Assembly: GCA_914767715.1 (NCBI GenBank) | Contig: OU612065.1 | Span: forward strand, 31,746,001 to 31,806,000 | Direction of reading: 5' to 3' | DNA length: 60,000 bases | Origin: Membranipora membranacea | Taxonomy: Eukaryota; Bryozoa; Gymnolaemata; Cheilostomatida; Membraniporidae | Shown: one piece after another, positions 10,953 to 22,700 of the stretch | How the letters are laid out: each line of letters begins with the position of its first letter | How positions within the stretch are numbered: position 1 is the stretch's first letter | Made by a program: the position numbers and the translations under genes | Notes under the pieces: generated by a model | Told to the model about the DNA's origin: nothing | The model's input: only the letters and a program-made list of their open reading frames with translations | The model's database searches: none

Positions 10953-12529
10953 TGTGGGTGCAATTCGGCCCATTTTTCTCATATTTCTAAACCAAAACTG
11001 GAGCATTCATAAATTATGAATTGTGTCATTTTACTTGGTTTTACAAATTATATAATGTATTGCTCACATCTATCCGAATTCAAATAATTAGAGGTTTAAT
11101 CCATTGAGTGCATAACAAACCTTGTCAGGACACTATATATGCAGCGAAATGAAGCGTCTCACTCCTTGTTCTCTGGGACATAAACTCCCTGTTCTCACTA
11201 GATATATGAAGATTGTATTCAGAGTTGTCATCTCCATACGCTTGAATATAGAGATATGTTCACTCTTCAATTAGAAATCTTTTCCTTTAGTTAGTACATT
11301 ATGCAAGATGATTGGTTTAGCTCTCAGCTGTAATTGACGTCACATCCAGTTGGAATTTCCATTTCCAGCCCATTTGGAAACTGGGTCGACAATAAGATTG
11401 GATTGGGCATGAAGAAGGTTTTGTCCTTGGTAACTTGTATAAAACTGAATAATCAGTAGGTATTAAGTATGGAATATGTTTTCTGAAGTAGCAGAGCCAC
11501 AATCCTAACATGTATTGGTAACATTCAGTGCTACCACTGTTGTATAAAGCTTTGTCAAAGTTATTTTACAAATCTCAAAAAAATACAATTCCATTACAGA
11601 AAAAAACATACAGAGGGCAATTCACTTATTTTTGGTTTTCAAATTAAACACTCACCAGTTTGTACCTGTCAACGGTGTGTGAAGGCTCTTCAGTTGTGTT
11701 TGAGCAATGTTTGTTTGAGCAATGAACTAGTTCATTGGTTTGAGGTAGTTTTGAGACAACTTGTAAGGCAGTCTTGACTCTTGAGGCCTACATAGTCAAG
11801 TGTATAAGATCCTGTGGTCTCCTCATGAAATATATAGATGGATAGTTAGTAGTATCAATTCACCCTTACTAGACTAAACCCTTGATTGTCATAGATCTAA
11901 TGTTGTGTACACGTACCTTATAGAGCTATCAATGTCCAGTTCCGTAAGATAATTAGCCATTCTTGTATGAAAGGTATTTCATAGAATGTTGTAGATGCAG
12001 CCTATGTTATGCTCTAAGATATATATATTTTAAATTCTTGATCCTATGCTTCCCTTTTACTACTTCTTGAGATGCATAGGCTGAGGACATAAAGAGCAGG
12101 TGTGGGAATCACTCTTACAGGCTCTACGGCACCAACAACACTGCTTTATATGCATTAGTTGGTGTTGTTAGACTTGCCATTGCAGCTTATGCTTCACATT
12201 GTGGTGTTCTATGTGTTGTGGCGTTCAGACTGCTGTCACATAAAGTTACACTTTACATCTCCCTGAGAATATCATATAACATGCTTCCTTCATTTTGCCA
12301 TGCCGGTAGCCAGCGCCTGTTTTTCATTCTCATTCAGAAGCAAAAACAACTATTTAAATTGCCGCTGCAAAATTGAAAGAAATCATCAACCCTGTTTTTT
12401 TTAGCTCATCCTGCGGCCAATTAAGGTTTCAGCTAGTTGAAGTAGGCTATATTCAACATGGACTGACAAGCAGAGTTGATACACAGCAGACCGCTTCACA
12501 AAGGGAAACGGATACATCCATATAACAAG
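10953..12529. other. Intergenic stretch, no gene seen
   Basis: Positions 11,389-12,435 are almost identical to 52,845-53,892, yet no open frame or splice pattern is shared beyond short chance ORFs. Positions 11,049-11,388 have no counterpart in block 2, where unrelated sequence (51,561-52,840) takes their place. Confidence 0.5.
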
Positions 12530-12911
12530 TAGGTAGTAGCCAATCTGTTAGCTCTGATTGGTTGCTAGTTAGGAGAAGAAGAGCCAAGAATGCCAGGTCA
12601 TAATGCACTTTGAGGAAATTACCTTCGACCTTGACATTGCCTTAAATGAGATATTGCATAAGATTAAAATTTGACCAGCCAGGCGCTCTATCAACTGCGG
12701 TATAAGGACATGTGATGTTAGGCCCTTAATCATTAAACGATGAAAGGCAGCCGAAAAAGTTAGACAATGTCAATGTTGAAGGTACTATCTTAAAAGTACC
12801 TTCGACCTTGACATTGCCTTAAATGAGATATTGCATAAGATTAAAATTTGACCAGCCAGGCGCTCTATCAACTGCGGTATAAGGACATGTGATGTTAGGC
12901 CCTTAATCATT
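12530..12911. repeat. Foldback element followed by a tandem copy of its inner part
   Basis: The left arm starts near CCAATCTGTTAGCTCTGATT. In block 2 (54,775-55,125) a complementary right arm ends CAGAGCCAACACATTGG. Here the right arm is missing. Instead a roughly 113-bp stretch starting ACCTTCGACCTTGACATTGC is present twice (about 12,622-12,732 and 12,799-12,911). The end of the second copy is the breakpoint of the 5' deletion of the LRR gene. Confidence 0.65.
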
Positions 12912-12959
12912 GGTTCTGGTTCTGGTTCTTGGTTCTTGGTTCATTGGTTCTGGTTCTGG
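12912..12959. repeat. GGTTCT-rich filler at a deletion junction inside an exon
   Basis: About 48 bp made of GGTTCTGGTTCT- and CTTGGTTCATTGG-type blocks joins the intergenic repeat directly to LRR-gene exon sequence. Block 2 has a normal intron end (TGTTCACAG) and exon start at the equivalent point. The filler looks like copied or slipped repair sequence, and it removes the splice acceptor. Confidence 0.8.
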
Positions 12960-13168
12960 TATCGAGATGACAGTGATCCAGGTATAGATGTGATACCTGA
13001 TGATCCACCCTACAGCAGTCTCACACTAGAAGATATACTATCAGCTACACAAGGTCACACTGTGACTCATATGGCTATCTATGGAGACATACCTCCACTC
13101 AGTCACATAGCACCTAATCTCAAAGTCCTGATGTGTGATGAAGTTAAAGACGGATCCAAGTTAGAGAA
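12960..13168 (+). CDS. N-terminal cap exon of the LRR region
   Basis: Encodes DPGIDVIPDDPPYSSLTLED followed by a repeat-like PPLSHIAPNLKVLMCDEV. Donor is AA then GTGAGT, phase 2. AA plus the C of the next exon gives Asn and reads on into ITSLVNLEEL. It is nearly the same as 59,230-59,458, differing mostly by substitutions. The acceptor is missing here (filler 12,912-12,959). Confidence 0.75.
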
Positions 13169-13709
13169 GTGAGTATATTAAGATGTGTATAACAAACTGT
13201 ACTTTTACCTCATTCATCACACTAGGCTACTCTCCTTATCTGTAATTGAATTGACTGAGGACTAATATCAGGCGTCCTTCCTGGTTGCAATGCCACAAAC
13301 CAAATTCTCGCTTAGGTACGTAGAGTAATCACAACTAAGTTGTGCTGTTTTGCAATTTCACTGTCAATCACTTTGTGGTCAAACAAAACCTACTGTGAAT
13401 GAAAAAAACCTTGTACACTATGAATCTCAGAAATCACAGTAAAATGGGATAAATGTAGGTGTCTTATCTCAATAAACTCTCAGAAACAACGGATCTGTGT
13501 GCAGAAAATCTATTATCTGTGATGAGCAGGTAATTTCTCTACTAAATCAACATTGGCCAATGGGGTTCAGTGAAAGCATACCACGGTGTTTTTATGGTCT
13601 GATGTCAAGACCATCGCAATTATCGCTTCATTTAAGTTAGGAGTGCTTACAAATCCCTAGGCTAGTATTTGACAGTGAAAAATTCGAAAATGTGACAAAT
13701 AAGCTAATA

Positions 13710-13747
<38 letters not shown>

Positions 13748-16700
13748 ATGTGAGCATTATCTTTGTGAATTTTAGATGATGTCCAGATTTACCCCTCTGA
13801 ATTTGGCGAAAGCTTTCAATAGAACAATTGGATTTTTTTTTGTGTTTGAGGATATTAGCAAAAAAATGATGTCGCTTCTACATAGTTTTCGGCTTGATGG
13901 GATGCTAAAATAAGAGGCTCACTTAAAGTTTTATCGATCATAAAGAACGATGAGAAAACAAACCTTTTTATTATTATAATTATCTGTTCATTACAGCATC
14001 ACATCTCTTGTAAACCTCGAGGAGCTGAGGATATCTGGTGACTTATTTTATGGAGGCCTATCTTTTCCCCCACATGGCGGCCTGCGTTCCTTACCTGAGG
14101 GGATTGGGAACCTTGAGAGTCTCAAGAAATTAGTGATAAAAAACTCATTTCTCAAAGAGTTACCTGAAAGGTAGGTATAGATCGTTTTCAGAATATCATG
14201 TCATAGTGCCAAACTTTGTTTGTACTGCATTCAAATCGGCATGAGTTGCATCAAATACTGAAAGCTACACAGAATGCAGGCAACATTTTTTCAAGATCTA
14301 CCTTTAGCTTATGTTGTAGTCATAACTCAATATTTTAAGTGAGAAAGTATGAAATGATGATTATGTGTATGAGGTGTGGCAAATTATGATCCAACAATAC
14401 CTGTTCAATAATAAGAGCAAGAGAAATATTTCCGAATTCTAAAATTGTTAATACCTGCTGATTGTTGATTTGTTACAAAAATTTTCAGCTCTTCCTCAAA
14501 GCTCTCCTCATTTTTCGCTAGTAATATTAATCTTCCCAGCATTTATTTGTGTCAGCTGCTCACATTTTAGTGTGTATAGGTATGATGTCTCTATAGCAGT
14601 CACAAACTCCACAAACTTTAGATTATGCTGCTAATACACATATTTTTCGATTCATTTGATTGGATGCTAAAACAAGAGGCTCACTTAAAGTTATATCGAT
14701 CACAAAGAACGATGAGCAAACTAAACTTTGTATTAATATAATTATCTGCTCATTACAGCATCACATCTCTTGTAATCTCTTATTTAATATTTCACTCATT
14801 AAAAGCAATTTTTAGAGGAAATGACGATATGCAGCGGCGCTGCCGCTGACATGATCGCTACAACTGGGTACACCCTTAATATTGGATTCAACACGTTGTT
14901 CCACCGTAGAAACACCTTTTATTGAATTCTTAACATTTCACTTAATATATGCAATTTTGAGAAATATTGCGGATATGCTGCCGCAAGACAGTATCATACT
15001 AGCCTCATAAAGATCTGACTTTATACTTATTGAAAATTTTTAATTTGTCCTGATCTAACACGAGCAGAATTCTGGAAGTTTACTTGGTAAATAAATTGGC
15101 AAGTCAAAAAATAATTACCGAAATGTTTCAACTCTTCCTCTAAATTCTTGTTATTTTTTCTAATAATAATCTTTCTAGCATAGCATAGCTTTTTGCACAG
15201 GATGCAAGCAACATTTTTTTAAAAATCTACCTGCCTTTTGGAAATGTCAAATTTAGAAACGATATGCCAATATTCATGAATGAGTGTAAGAGATGGTTTA
15301 AAGAATTGATAAAGTGATAAAGTGATTTAACTCACCCTCAACATTCTTTTTCTCTAATATTATTAATCATCCCTGCATTTATTTATGTCAGCTCTGCCTG
15401 TTTGGGTGTTGATGTATCTAGCACAAACAAACACATAGTTTAAGCTACCTCTGCCAAAACTACAGGCTCACTCATGAAAGATAAATTAGGTATCTAGAAA
15501 TCAATATAATTATCTCCTCATTACACCATCACATCTGTTGTAAAACTTCATGGCCAGAATGCCTTTTCGGAAGAAATTGGGAAACTTGCATGATACAATG
15601 ATCATTTATCACAGTGCTGCCTGAAAGGTAAACATGCACATGTTTTAGGAATTACTGTGTTAATATTTCACGTTTATATTGTTATTAGAACCAATGTTTG
15701 CTGTAACAACTGGCAACAACATGCACATTCACTGTATGTCCATAGGGTCGAGTTGAGGGAATTTCAGAGCTGTGCGAACCAAGGGAACGCCTGACGGTTT
15801 GCTTGTTCCCAAACTATATGCTGTTTAATTTAATATTTCGATATCTTGGGAATCATAAGATGATTCCAGCAAGAAAATGATTTCTGCACATTGTATATAC
15901 TGCTGCAGTCCAGCTGAAATTTCCGTGTCTTTAATTTAACACAATCTTTGTCTTGAGGCCTTGTTGTAGTGTTAAAAACGCAAATTGTTGGCCTAGAAAA
16001 CATAATATGGCATGGTAAAATGAAGCGTTATCAGCTAGATACAGGTTAAACTAAGGCTACCAAATATCTACAGAGCAGTTTATGATCAGCAATCAATTCA
16101 TTAGAAAATATCCATACTTCATTTTGGGATTACAATCGAATTGATGCTCAGATGGATCTTTGATGGGGCCATAAATTATTAGGGGACGCATAATCCATGT
16201 GCATTTTTCTTGGTCAGCTTCTTTTTCAAAAAAATTTACATACACTTTCATTGTTTCCGCAACCTCTTGCTTCACAACATTGTCTTGCCTTTGAGGGGGG
16301 ATATCACAACAAAAAGTGTATTATCAGAGTACAGGTGGAGGTCACCAAATAGTACTCAAAGGTTCCAGGATTACAAGTTTGCTGATGCGGTTGTGGAGCT
16401 CATGATAGAATAATCATAAAAGCGTGAATAATAATCTACCATTACCATCACATACTCATTAGTTGGCTGTATGGGACTCAGAACGTCTACACTAAAATCT
16501 GCCCATGGTTTCTTGGGCAGGTGCATTACGCTCAGCAGCTCTATAATTCGACACTGGTGACATTTATTATAACTCTTAGGTCTCTGTTTATACCAGGCCA
16601 ATAAACCTTATTCCTAGCCCTAGCCGTAGATCATTCTTAGTACTGCTTTCAAATCAGAATGAGTTTAACCCAATTTGTTTGTACTGCATTCAAATCAGCA

Positions 16701-19700
16701 TGAGTTGCACCAAATACTGAAAGCTGCACAGAATGCGGGCAACATTTTTTCATGATCTTCCTTTAGCTTATGTTGTAGTCATAACTCAATATTTTATGTG
16801 AGAAAGTATGAAATGATGATTATGTGCACACTGATCACGTGATATACTATTGCATGTATATCTCTGATCGATAGAGAGTGAATTAATTCACTTAGCTTGA
16901 GTGCAGCTGAAATTCAGTATTTAGGAGACGTATGGATGATTACCCAAACTTTTGGATATACACTTATCATTTTCTCATTCTTTGTTAAAATATTCTAATT
17001 TATATTCAGAAAATCTGATATCACTTTCTAACAGTTTTAGAAGAGCATTTAACACATGTTTTTGACAAGAAAAGTGACATCGAAACTGTGTATTGCTAGC
17101 CTAAGCTCAGAAGAGAGAACTAATAATGCAGAGCTAGGAAAATCTGTTTCGATCATGTCTGTTTGATAAAATTAAAGTTGTCCTCTTTTTTAGCCAAATG
17201 TAGGTGCTCAATATTTGCGACAGAAGCTCTATCGATCAGAGATACACATACTAATAGTGTAATCTCGAAATCAGTGTGGATTATGTGTATGAGGTGTGGC
17301 AAATTATGATCCAACAATACCTGTTCAATAATAAGAGCAAGAGAAAGATTTCCGAATTCGAAAATTGTGAATACCTGCTGATTTTTGATTTGTTACAAAA
17401 AATTTTCATCTATTCCTCAAAGTTCTCCTCATTTTTCGCTAATAATATTAATCTTCCCAGCATTTATTTGTGTCAGCTGCTCACATTTTAGTGTGTATAG
17501 GTATAATGTCTCTATAGCAGTCACAAACTCCACATACTTTAGATTATGCTGGTAATACACATTTGATTGGATACTAAAACAAGAGGCTCACTTAAAGTTA
17601 TATCGATCATAAAGAACGATGAGCAAACTAAATTTCGTATTAATATAATTATCTGCTCATTACAGAATCACATCTCTTGTAAACCTCAAGGAGCTGAGTA
17701 TAGATGGTCCATTACGTACCTTACCAGAGGGAATCGGGAACCTTAAGAGTCTCCAGAAAGTAGTGATAACAAACTCACTTCTCAATGAGTTACCTGAAAG
17801 GTAGGTATATATCATTTTCAGAATATGATGTCATAGTGCCAAACTTTGTTTGTACTGCATTCAAATCAGCATGAGTTGCACCCAACTTACTAAAAACTGC
17901 ACAGAATGCAGGCAACATTTTTTATAATCTACCTGCCTTTCAGAAATGTCTAATTTAGTAATCATATAGTAATATTCATGAATGACTATAAGCAATTTCT
18001 TACATGATGTTTAATTGAAGTTTAAGATTACTCCACCTTCGGAAATATTTCAGTTCAGGCAATATTTTCACTTTGAACTTCAATGACAGTTCTTCTTCTG
18101 ATTATATTGCCCTCCTTTTTAATCAACTTGATTCACATTTTTTGTGGTGCTGAAACTTGCATCAAAAATTACGTAAATTTTTATTAGTTATGTTGTAGTC
18201 ATAATTCCATATTTGATCTAAACCTGTGGGAGAATGTATGAAATGAAGTTATGGGTGTGAGGTGTTTCATATTATGATCCAACATAGTCTGTTCAATACA
18301 GTGTCAATACCTGCTGAATGTTGATTGGTTACAAAAATAATTACCGAAATGTTTCAACTCTTCCTTGAAGTTCTTGACTTGTTTTCTATTATTATAAATC
18401 TTTCCAGCATTTATTTATGTCGGCTGAGCAATTTTTGTGCTTAGATATGAGGTCTCTACAGCAGTCACAACAAACCCTACATACGTGGAATTATGCTGCT
18501 AAAACACATAGTTCTCAATACCTTTGTCAGGATGCTAAACCATGAGGCTCACTCAAATTTTTATCGATCATAAAGAACGATGAGCAAACTAAACTTATTA
18601 TTATTATAATCATCTGTTCATTACAGCATCACATCTCTTGTTAACCTCGAGGAGCTGAGTATAATATCTGCTGACTTACGTTCTGATGGCCTGCATACCT
18701 TACCTGAGGGAATCGGGAACCTTAAGAGTCTCAAGAAAGTAGGGATATCACACACATCTCTCAAAGAGTTACCTGAAAGGTAGGTATAGATCGTTTTGAT
18801 ATTGCGTCATGGTGCCAATCATTCTTAGTACTGCTTTCAAATCAGAATGAGTTTAACGCAACTTACTCAAAACTGCACAGAATGCAGGCAACATTTTTTA
18901 TAATCTACCTGCCTTTCAGAAATGTCTAATTTAGTAATCATATAGTAATATTCATGAATGAGTATAAGCGATTTCTTACATGATGTGTGATTAGAAGTTT
19001 AAGATTACCCCACCTTCGGAAATATTTCAGTTCAGGCAATAACTTCACTTTGATCTTCACTGACAATCCTTATTCTGATTATATTGCCCTCCTTTTTAAT
19101 CAACTTGATGCACATGTTCTGTGGTGCTGAAACTTGCATCAAAAATTACGTAAGTTTTTATTAGTTATGTTGAAGTCATAATTCCATATTTGATCTAGAC
19201 CTGTGTGTGAAAGTATGAAATGAAGTTATGGGTATGAGGTGTTTCAAATTATGATCCAACATAGTCTGTTCAATAATAAGTACAGGAGAAAACAATTCCA
19301 AATACTAACAGTGTCAATACCTGCTGAATGTTGATCTGGTACAAAAATAATTACCGAAATGTTTCAACTCTTCCTCAAAATTCTTGTCATTTTTTCTAAT
19401 AATAATCTTTCTTGCATAGCATAGCTTTCTGCACAGAATGCAAGCTACATTTTTTTTAGAATCTACCTGCCTTTTGGAAATGTCAAATTTAGAAACGATA
19501 TGCTAATATTCATGAATGAGTATAAGAGATTTCACACATGATGCCCATTCAGGTGTTTGAGATTGGTTCACTATCAGAAAAATTGCAGTTTAGCAATATT
19601 TTTCTTTTGATGATGGTGCCCTCCTTTTTGATCAATTTGATGTACATGTCCTGGTTTGTGTCAAAAGTTTAGTTAGGCAGTACTCATTATAACATATAAT

Positions 19701-22700
19701 ATACATATATGTGAGAAGGCAAAACAAAGCAAGATGTGTACAAGGTGAGGCGAAATATCATCAAACATTTTCTCTCCTATTATTAAAGCAAGAGCAAACA
19801 ATTCCTTTTAAAACAGGGTTATTTCAGACAGCAGGGAGGGTTAAAACCTGATGGTTGTTAATTTGTTACATAAGTCAACACCAAAGTGATTTAACTCACC
19901 CTCAACATTCTTTTCCTCTAATATTATTAATCATCCCTGCATTTATTTATGTCAGCTCTGCCTGTTTGTGTGTTGATGTATGTATCTAGCACAAACAAAC
20001 ACACATTCACTTTCATTGTTTCCGCAACATCTTGCTTTCACAACATTGTCTTGTCTTTGAGGGGGGATATCACAACAAAAAGTGTATTATCAGAGTACAG
20101 GTGGAGGTCACCAATTAGTACTCAAAGGTTGCAGTATTACAAGTTTGCTCTGGAATTCAGTGGTTATCAAACTTGCTTTATTCCCTTTCAATTACAGCAT
20201 GCGTACACTCATCAATTTGGAGGAACTGGAATTATCTAACAGTAAGAAGCTGAAATCCTTACCTGGCTGGATTGGAGAGCTCACAAGTCTCAAAATCCTC
20301 AATGTGTCAGGATGCAGCCTAACTCACCTACCACACAGGTATGTAATTGTAGTATTTTGAGTATGCCTATTCTTAACAATGGTAAACATCATTACGCAAA
20401 CTAGGTGCTGCTTACTTCAATATCTCCATTTAATTTTTTTTTTAGTAATTAAGATGTTTCCTGATGAAAAGTGTCTACACATTACATAAGCAACACCAGT
20501 CCTACAGAAGTTGATGAGTCTCTATTTCGTTAGAGCTCACACATTGTTTGGCTTGATGGCTCCCTGGAGAGGTATACACCCGAGGGTGCTGGGGGGCTGG
20601 AACAATCAACAATGAAAGCTCCCCCAGTGGGACTCGAACCCACAACTCCTGCGGCACTAATCGCCTGGCAGTGAATAGCAAGCGCGCTAACCGATTGCGC
20701 CATCTCACCATCCCCAAAAAAGAATGGGTCGATGGCGCTAATTAGATAGCCCGCTATTCACTACTCGGAGTTGTGTTCTCTTATCCCACAGCACATTCCA
20801 ATCCACCATTGCCACCCTATGAAACACAGCGTACGTGTTAGGGTTATTGGCCTTACATGGCCCATTGCTGGGACCCCTTGTAGTAGGTTTTAGCTGTCTT
20901 TCCAGCTTGTCAGCATGTCTTTCCATGCTGTCACATGTCTTTCCATGAGTCAGTCAGTAGACAAGTACACAGGATCGGTATACACCCGAGGGTGCTGGGG
21001 GGCTGGAACAATCAACAATGAAAGCTCCCCCAGTGGGACTCGAACCCACAACTCCTGCGGCACTAATCGCCTGGCAGTGAATAGCAAGCGCGCTAACCAA
21101 TTAATAAAAACACAGATTAAACACCCTTAAAAATATTTAGGATGGTGAAAAGAAGCATGATCAGCTGGTTTTAGGTTCAACTGAGGTTTCCATATAACTC
21201 CAGAGCAGTTTGATCGGTAATATATTCAATAGAAAATATCCAGACTTTTTCTTGGGGATTACAATGAGATAGATGCTCAAAACGGTCGTTGGACAAACCA
21301 TAAACTGTCAATCCGTGTGCATTCTTCTTGGTCAGCCTCTACTTAAAAGATTCTTACATTCACCTCTATTGTTTCCCAACATTTTGCTTACATAACATCA
21401 TACTGTCTTCAATGAGGATATCAAAGTAAATACTGTACTACCAGGGTACAGGTGGAGGTACATAGTATAGTACTCAAATGTTCCAGGAATACAAATTTGC
21501 TCTGACATTAAGTGGTTATCAAACTTGCTTTATTCCCTTTCAATTACAGCATGCGTACACTCGTCAATTTGGAGGAACTGAATATATTTAACAGTAAGAA
21601 GCTGAAATCCTTACCTGACTGGATTGGAGAGCTCACGAGTCTCAAATTCCTCAATGTATCCGATTGCCAGCTAACTAGACTGCCTGACAGGTATGTAATT
21701 GTTGTATTTTGAGTCTGCCTTCTCTTTTGAATGATAATCTACAGGCAATCTAGGTGCTATTTACTTTGATATATCGATGAATTGAGTATGATTAAAGACT
21801 TCCTAAGGACCAAAGCAATAGATAGTCTGGCAGCTAGTTCTGCAATAGTTATGCAATATTTTGACACTGAAAAAAATTGAAGCTCTTCAGGGTGACAATT
21901 ATTTGTAGCTTTAGAAAATACCCCCTCTTTCATCAATTAAGCCTCTGAGGTTCCAAAATCGAGTGGTGTTGTATATGCAATGTGCAGACAACTTTTTATC
22001 TGGAAACATCTTGAAGACTACAGAAGGACCAAAGCAATATATAGTCTAGCAGCTAGGACTACACAGAAGTTATGCAATATTTAAAAACTGAAAAAATTCA
22101 TAGGTCTTCCAAGTAAAACTATGTGTACCTTTGATAATTGCCCCCTGTTTCGTCAATTACCCCTCTGAGGTTCAAAAATCTAGTGCTGTACCAGCCCAAC
22201 ATGCTACCACTTGTATGTAATTTAGAGAACTGTAAAGGTTAGCGGACTCAGTTATCTAAATTTGTACGATGTTCCTGAAACTGATAATATATTTATTTTT
22301 AACGCATGTGGAACTAATAAGTTATTAAATAAATTTGGAAGTGGTAGCGTATTGGTACAGCACTAGATTTTGAAACCTCATAGGCGCAATTGAAGGATTA
22401 TTGGTCAAAAGATGAACTATTAAGGGACCCATATTCCATGTACAATTCCCTACTAGCCAGCTTGCACTTTCACTTCAAAGTTTCTTACATTCACTGTCAT
22501 TGTTGTTCCATTTTGTTGCTTATACAGAAATGTCTTCTCTCACTGATATATCAAATATTTGGGCAAAAATTGAGTGCAGTTTTATTCAAATCTGAGGTGA
22601 AAAATATACATTCTAAACAACCATTTGTATACCATATGTAATCACTACAAGGATCATGTTACTTTAGTGTGAATGGCAGTGAAATGAAACTGTTGAGCTA

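Larger units (their letters stand above)
5636..13745. repeat. Segmental duplication, block 1 (partner 46,670-60,000)
   Basis: Nearly every stretch of this block can be aligned by eye, in the same order and orientation, to the end of the window. Differences: block 2 has extra sequence at 47,293-47,320, 51,561-52,840 and 53,893-54,678. Block 1 has 585 bp (10,161-10,745) that block 2 lacks. Block 1 also lacks about 4.2 kb present in block 2 between about 55,060 and 59,245, replaced here by a short filler at 12,912-12,959. Repeated units in tandem orientation suggest an older unequal exchange. Confidence 0.85.

Noticed and set aside
20640-20710. Functional tRNA gene on the minus strand
   Set aside because: A and B boxes are present, but no proper anticodon or acceptor stem forms, and it is part of a longer repeated unit.
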